Positions 60,512 through 64,000 of a stretch of 64,000 bases of DNA are shown here, in pieces (positions within the stretch are counted from its first letter, which is position 1; every line of letters starts with the position of its first letter). Location of the stretch: the NCBI GenBank assembly GCA_021324445.1, contig JAJPJC010000450.1, positions 17,849-81,848 on the forward strand. Reading direction: 5' to 3'. Under the pieces are notes generated by a model that was not told the origin of the DNA, did not search any database, and saw nothing but the letters and a program-made list of their open reading frames with translations. The position numbers and the translations under genes were made by a program. The stretch comes from Isosphaeraceae bacterium. GTDB taxonomy: Bacteria > Planctomycetota > Planctomycetia > Isosphaerales > Isosphaeraceae.

Positions 60512-63481
60512 ATGAGCAGGCCCTCGCTCGACCCCGAGCCGCCGCCGCCGGACCTCACCGGCGTGGTCGGAACCGAGCTCGATGCCGATGCCACCCGGGA
60601 CGCCTGGGCGCTGATCGTCCTGATCCCCCACGATGGCCGCGAGCCGCCGGCGAATGTCCGCGAGGAGCTGGCGCAAGCCGTGTGGTGCGCCGTCTCGGCG
60701 CCCTGGCACCCCGCGCTGCTGGCTCAGGCCAGGGAGCTGCCGCGGATCGAGCCTGTCGAGTCCCCGTCACCGCCGGGGCCGCGGGAGATCCGCATCGTCA
60801 CCGCGGGGGCCTGGGATCAGCTCCCATCCGGATACCGGACCCAGGCCGCGGACGCCGGAGCCGCGCTGCTGGAGTCCGGCACCGACCGCGACGACTTGAT
60901 CCAGCGGTTGCGGGCGCACCTGGAGCAGGCGGGAGCGACCGGCCGCGTCGGGGCTGATCCCATGGCTCCCCCGGCGGCCGACTTCCTCGCCCTGGGGTTG
61001 ATCCGGTGGATGCTCCGCGACCTGACGCTGGCGATGGGGCATGCCGAGAGCACCGACGAGGAGAGCCTGGGCCGTGAGCTGATCGCCGGGGCCCACGCCT
61101 GGCAGCTGGGCGACGGCCAGGCGGCGACGAATCGGCTCCGCGCTGCCTTCGAGATCTTGACCCAGGCCCGCGAGCGGTTCTATCCGGTCGACGCCTACCT
61201 GGTCGACCTCTGCCTGCTCGACCCGGCGATGGCCGGCGGCGTGCTGGCGGATCCCCTCGAGACACCAGTCCCCCTGACCTTCCTGGCGCCGGCCCAGGCG
61301 GTCGAACGCCAGGCCGTCCTCGATCCGGATCGCCTGGCCGCGCTCCGCCAGGCGATCGACGAGGGCTGGGCCGATGTCGCCGGCGGCACCTACGCCGAGG
61401 CGGAGGACGCCTTGTTGCCGCTGGAGTCGGTCCTGTGGCAGTTCCACCGCGGGGCCCAGGTCTATCGCGCCCATCTCGACGAACGGAGCGTCGAGGCGTA
61501 TGCGCGGCGACGGTTCGGGCTGTTCGTCCAACTGCCCCAGATCGCCAAGCGATTCGGCATCCGTTATGCGCTGCACCTGTCCTTCGACGCCGGCCGATTC
61601 CCGGTCCGCCCGGAGACGAAGCGGCTCTGGGAGGGCCCCGACGGCAGCAGCCTGGAGAGCCTTCTGCGCCCACCGATCGCCGCCGATCGGCCGTCCCACG
61701 GCTGGCTCCTGCCCTGGCGCATGGCCGCGACGATGAAGGACGACCACGTTGCCGCCGTGCCGATGGTCCACTGGCCCAGCCCGGTCGCGCCCTGGTATCG
61801 CGACCTGCGCCGGGTGGCCACGTACTCGCCGGTCCTGGGCCGCTTCACCACGCTCAACGACTTCTTCCACCGCACCGACCGCCCCTACGAGACGTTCCGT
61901 CCCGACCCGGACGCCTACGCCACACCCTACCTGGCGCAGGCCGTCGCGCGGCGGGATGCCCAGCCGGTCTCAGGGCTGGCCCGGCATCATCGCCTGCGGG
62001 CGCGGCTCGAGGCCGCGCGGACGATCCAGGCCTTCGCGCGAGCGATCGCCTCGGCACCCGCTGGCTCGGCTTCGCCGGGCGATGTGCCCCCAGACCTCCC
62101 CGGGTTGGAGCAGGTTGAAGAGCGGATCGAGACCCGGTCCGGCGACCAGCCCGGCGGCGACTTGGACCGGGTCCTCCACGCCTGGTCGGAGTCCCTGGCA
62201 CATCTCATCGTGGGGGCCGGCGCCGACGGCGTCGGCGCCGCGCGCGGGCGGCGTCCGGGCTACCTGGTGTTCAACCCGCTGGTCCTACCCCGCCGCGCCG
62301 CGGTGCTCTTGCCGGAGGCGGCCCTGGATCTGCGGCCCGAGGGTCCGCTGCGGAGCGCGCAGTTCACCGACGAGGGTGTCATCGCCGTGGTGGACCTCCC
62401 GGCCTTTGGCTTCGCCTGGGTGCCGCGCGACAGCGATCCGACGCGTCCCGCGGCCGCTTCAGGCGGCGTGTCGGCCCGCGGCCGCCAGCTCCGCAACGAA
62501 TCGATCGAGATCGAGGTCGACGCGACCACAGGCGGCATCCGGAGCATCGCCGCCGTGGGTGAGGGGATGCCGCGGCTGGGGCAGCAACTGGTGGTCCATG
62601 GCCTCCAGGACGCCGCGGGCAAGCCGGTCGCCTCGCAGATGCGATCCGAACGGTTCGACGTCGATTACGGCGGCCCCGCGCTGGTGCAGGCGACCTCCCA
62701 GGGAAGCCTGCTCGACCCGCGGACCGGGAAGCGGCTGGCCTCGTTCATCCAGCGCTATCGGCTCTGGACCGGCCGGCCCATGCTCGAGGTCGCGGTGACC
62801 GTGAACGAGCTCGACCCGGCCTGGCTGGAGCAGGCGGCCCGGTCGGATCCGTGGTCGGTCTACCTGGCTTGCCGATGGGCCTGGCCCGATGCGAACTCGA
62901 TGCTCCGCCGCACGGCCCTGGGCCACCCCGAGCTGACCGAGGTCGAGCGGCCCGAGACACCCGAGGTCCTCGATATCACCACCCGGACCCAGCGGACGGC
63001 CCTCCTCTTCGGCGGTCTGTCCTATCATCGCAAGCAGGGCGGACGCATGCTCGACACCCTCTTGGTCGCCGGCGCCGAGACCGCCCGAACCTTCACACTG
63101 GGCGTGGCCCTCGACCTGGAATATCCGTTCCAGGCCGTGCAGGACTTCCTCGCGCCGGCCGTGGTCGTGCCGACCGACGAGGGCCCCCCTGCCCTGGGCG
63201 TCGCCGGCTGGCTGGCCCAGATCGATCACAAGAACGTGACGATCTCGCGGGTGGAATTCGCCGCGAACGCAGGCGACCGGGGCTGGGGCCTGGTCTTCCA
63301 CCTGCTCGAAACGGCCGGCCAGTCGGGTCGGTGCCGTCTCCGGCTGTTCCGCGACCCCACCTGGGCCCGCCAGGTCGACTTCCTGGGCGAAACCATCATC
63401 GACCTCTCCATCGAAGGCGATGCTGTCCACCTCGACCTGACGCCCCACGAACTGGCCCGTGTCGAGGTGACGCTGGGATAG
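60512..63481 (+). CDS. Large protein with GH38-like (alpha-mannosidase-related) regions
   Basis: A 989-residue protein. The central part (about 270-470) has GWADVAGGTYAEAEDALLPLES, LWQFHRGAQVYR, and ARRRFGLFVQLPQIAKRFG followed by SFDAGRFPV, the pattern of the middle of GH38-type hydrolases. The C-terminal third has the beta-sandwich sequence RNESIEIEVDATTGGIRSI (about 660) typical of GH38 C-termini, with QRYRLWTGRPMLEVAVTV further on. The N-terminal 250 residues lack the canonical mannosidase HxDxxW motif, so a catalytic role is not certain. There is no signal peptide, so it would be cytoplasmic. It may process EPS-type or other mannose-containing glycans. Its coupling to the YceH gene is unexplained. 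Confidence 0.6.
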   Translation: MSRPSLDPEPPPPDLTGVVGTELDADATRDAWALIVLIPHDGREPPANVREELAQAVWCAVSAPWHPALLAQARELPRIEPVESPSPPGPREIRIVTAGAWDQLPSGYRTQAADAGAALLESGTDRDDLIQRLRAHLEQAGATGRVGADPMAPPAADFLALGLIRWMLRDLTLAMGHAESTDEESLGRELIAGAHAWQLGDGQAATNRLRAAFEILTQARERFYPVDAYLVDLCLLDPAMAGGVLADPLETPVPLTFLAPAQAVERQAVLDPDRLAALRQAIDEGWADVAGGTYAEAEDALLPLESVLWQFHRGAQVYRAHLDERSVEAYARRRFGLFVQLPQIAKRFGIRYALHLSFDAGRFPVRPETKRLWEGPDGSSLESLLRPPIAADRPSHGWLLPWRMAATMKDDHVAAVPMVHWPSPVAPWYRDLRRVATYSPVLGRFTTLNDFFHRTDRPYETFRPDPDAYATPYLAQAVARRDAQPVSGLARHHRLRARLEAARTIQAFARAIASAPAGSASPGDVPPDLPGLEQVEERIETRSGDQPGGDLDRVLHAWSESLAHLIVGAGADGVGAARGRRPGYLVFNPLVLPRRAAVLLPEAALDLRPEGPLRSAQFTDEGVIAVVDLPAFGFAWVPRDSDPTRPAAASGGVSARGRQLRNESIEIEVDATTGGIRSIAAVGEGMPRLGQQLVVHGLQDAAGKPVASQMRSERFDVDYGGPALVQATSQGSLLDPRTGKRLASFIQRYRLWTGRPMLEVAVTVNELDPAWLEQAARSDPWSVYLACRWAWPDANSMLRRTALGHPELTEVERPETPEVLDITTRTQRTALLFGGLSYHRKQGGRMLDTLLVAGAETARTFTLGVALDLEYPFQAVQDFLAPAVVVPTDEGPPALGVAGWLAQIDHKNVTISRVEFAANAGDRGWGLVFHLLETAGQSGRCRLRLFRDPTWARQVDFLGETIIDLSIEGDAVHLDLTPHELARVEVTLG

Positions 63482-63740
63482 GTGACCGGTGGAATCGCAG
63501 TCTCGCTCGTGCGGCCGGCAGATCCGCACTTTCGGCGGGACTCCAGTGGTTAGGGCCGCCAGTAGGATGGAGGAAGCGATGAAGACACCAAAGGGTCCGA
63601 TCGCTTCCCAGCTCGCGAGGGTCATCGGGATGACCGCGACCGCGACCAAGAGCACGCGATCTCTGACCCGAATCGGCCTGGCCGCTGCACCCATCGGGCC
63701 GACCCTCCCAACCCGAACCGGAGCCCCTCGGGCGCAATAG
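63482..63740. other. Intergenic region with a weak open frame
   Basis: A frame from 63489 to 63740 encodes a basic 83-residue peptide with no recognisable family. It is probably not a gene. It precedes the fragment at the right edge. Confidence 0.35.
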
Positions 63741-64000
63741 GGCCTCTCCGGTTCCATCAGAACGAGGGCAAGCCCCGTCAAGGGCTCGACCGCCTGGAAG
63801 CAGTGCGAGGTCGTGCTGGACATCCCGGAAGAGGCCGAGGAGATCGACTTCGGCTTCCTCGTGGCGGGTAAGGGGCAAGGCTGGGTCGATGATTTCGCGT
63901 TCGAGGTCGTGGGGAAGGATGTCGCGACCACAGGGCTCGAAACCCAGCCCTCGGACCGGGTCGGGGAATTGGTGAAGAACCTGCCCGCGGAGGCCAGGAA
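63741..64000 (+). pseudogene. Fragment of a conserved beta-sandwich domain running off the right edge
   Basis: The frame open from 63741 (after a TAG) reads PVKGSTAWKQCEVVLDIPEE, then DFGFLVAGKGQGWVDDFAFEVVGKDVATTG. This is a conserved segment found in various planctomycete proteins attached to peptidases or regulators. The start of the domain (with an RM-V-x-G region) is not found upstream in frame, so the gene is probably degenerate at its 5' end, or the true start lies in another frame. Only the part up to base 64000 is visible. Confidence 0.5.

Overview
The window is high-GC DNA with the gene content of a Planctomycetota chromosome, most likely family Isosphaeraceae. This is an inference from family content: a DUF1559 pseudopilin-like protein, Ser/Thr kinases fused to TPR repeats with a DWG motif, an ECF-type sigma factor next to them, a LEPR-XLL-type surface protein, HEAT-repeat cytochrome c proteins, and many short palindromic repeats between genes. 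No rRNA, convincing tRNA or CRISPR array was seen.

Region 1 (1-17372, all plus strand) is an exopolysaccharide locus of the Wzx/Wzy type. It encodes a WecA/TagO-like initiating phosphoglycosyltransferase (cut by the left edge), a fused Wzz/BY-kinase, an O-antigen ligase-like protein, an FHA-like/TPR membrane protein, an exosortase overlapping its EpsI partner, a GDP-mannose 4,6-dehydratase, a Wzy-like polymerase, three GT4 and one GT2 glycosyltransferases. A convergent Ser/Thr/Gly-rich surface protein with an N-terminal LEGRVLLS motif (17393-18673) closes it.

Region 2 (19076-23457, minus strand) is a hydroxyproline catabolic cluster: DapA-like deaminase, two-cysteine hydroxyproline epimerase, FAD D-amino-acid oxidase and an enolase-superfamily enzyme. 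A 1.3-kb gene-free stretch and a DUF1559 protein follow.

Region 3 (26093-44778) is mixed: two tandem paralogous membrane proteins, a very large diheme/HEAT/toroid secreted protein, a secreted propeller-like protein, a HigBA toxin-antitoxin pair, decayed genes (aminotransferase, sigma factor, PIN toxin), an HAF-repeat secreted protein, an unusual amidohydrolase-M19 dipeptidase fusion, an APC permease plus MFS transporter pair, and a COG4299-type acyltransferase.

Region 4 (44926-57785) is a signalling island: a TPR membrane protein, two paralogous kinase-TPR receptors and an RNA polymerase sigma factor on the plus strand, with small unrecognised proteins on the minus strand between them. A vestige of another kinase-family C-terminus lies at about 51024-51136.

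Region 5 (58136-64000) starts with remnants of IS3- and IS21-type elements, then an AhpD/CMD-like protein, a YceH-family protein directly followed by a large GH38-like protein, and a conserved-domain fragment that runs off the right edge.

The best candidates for something undescribed are the small minus-strand proteins lodged between the kinases and the sigma factor (52261-54014), and the two-hydrolase fusion at 37554-39584. Palindromic repeat elements recur throughout. In two places they supply coding sequence: the C-terminus of a glycosyltransferase and the start codon of the epimerase.
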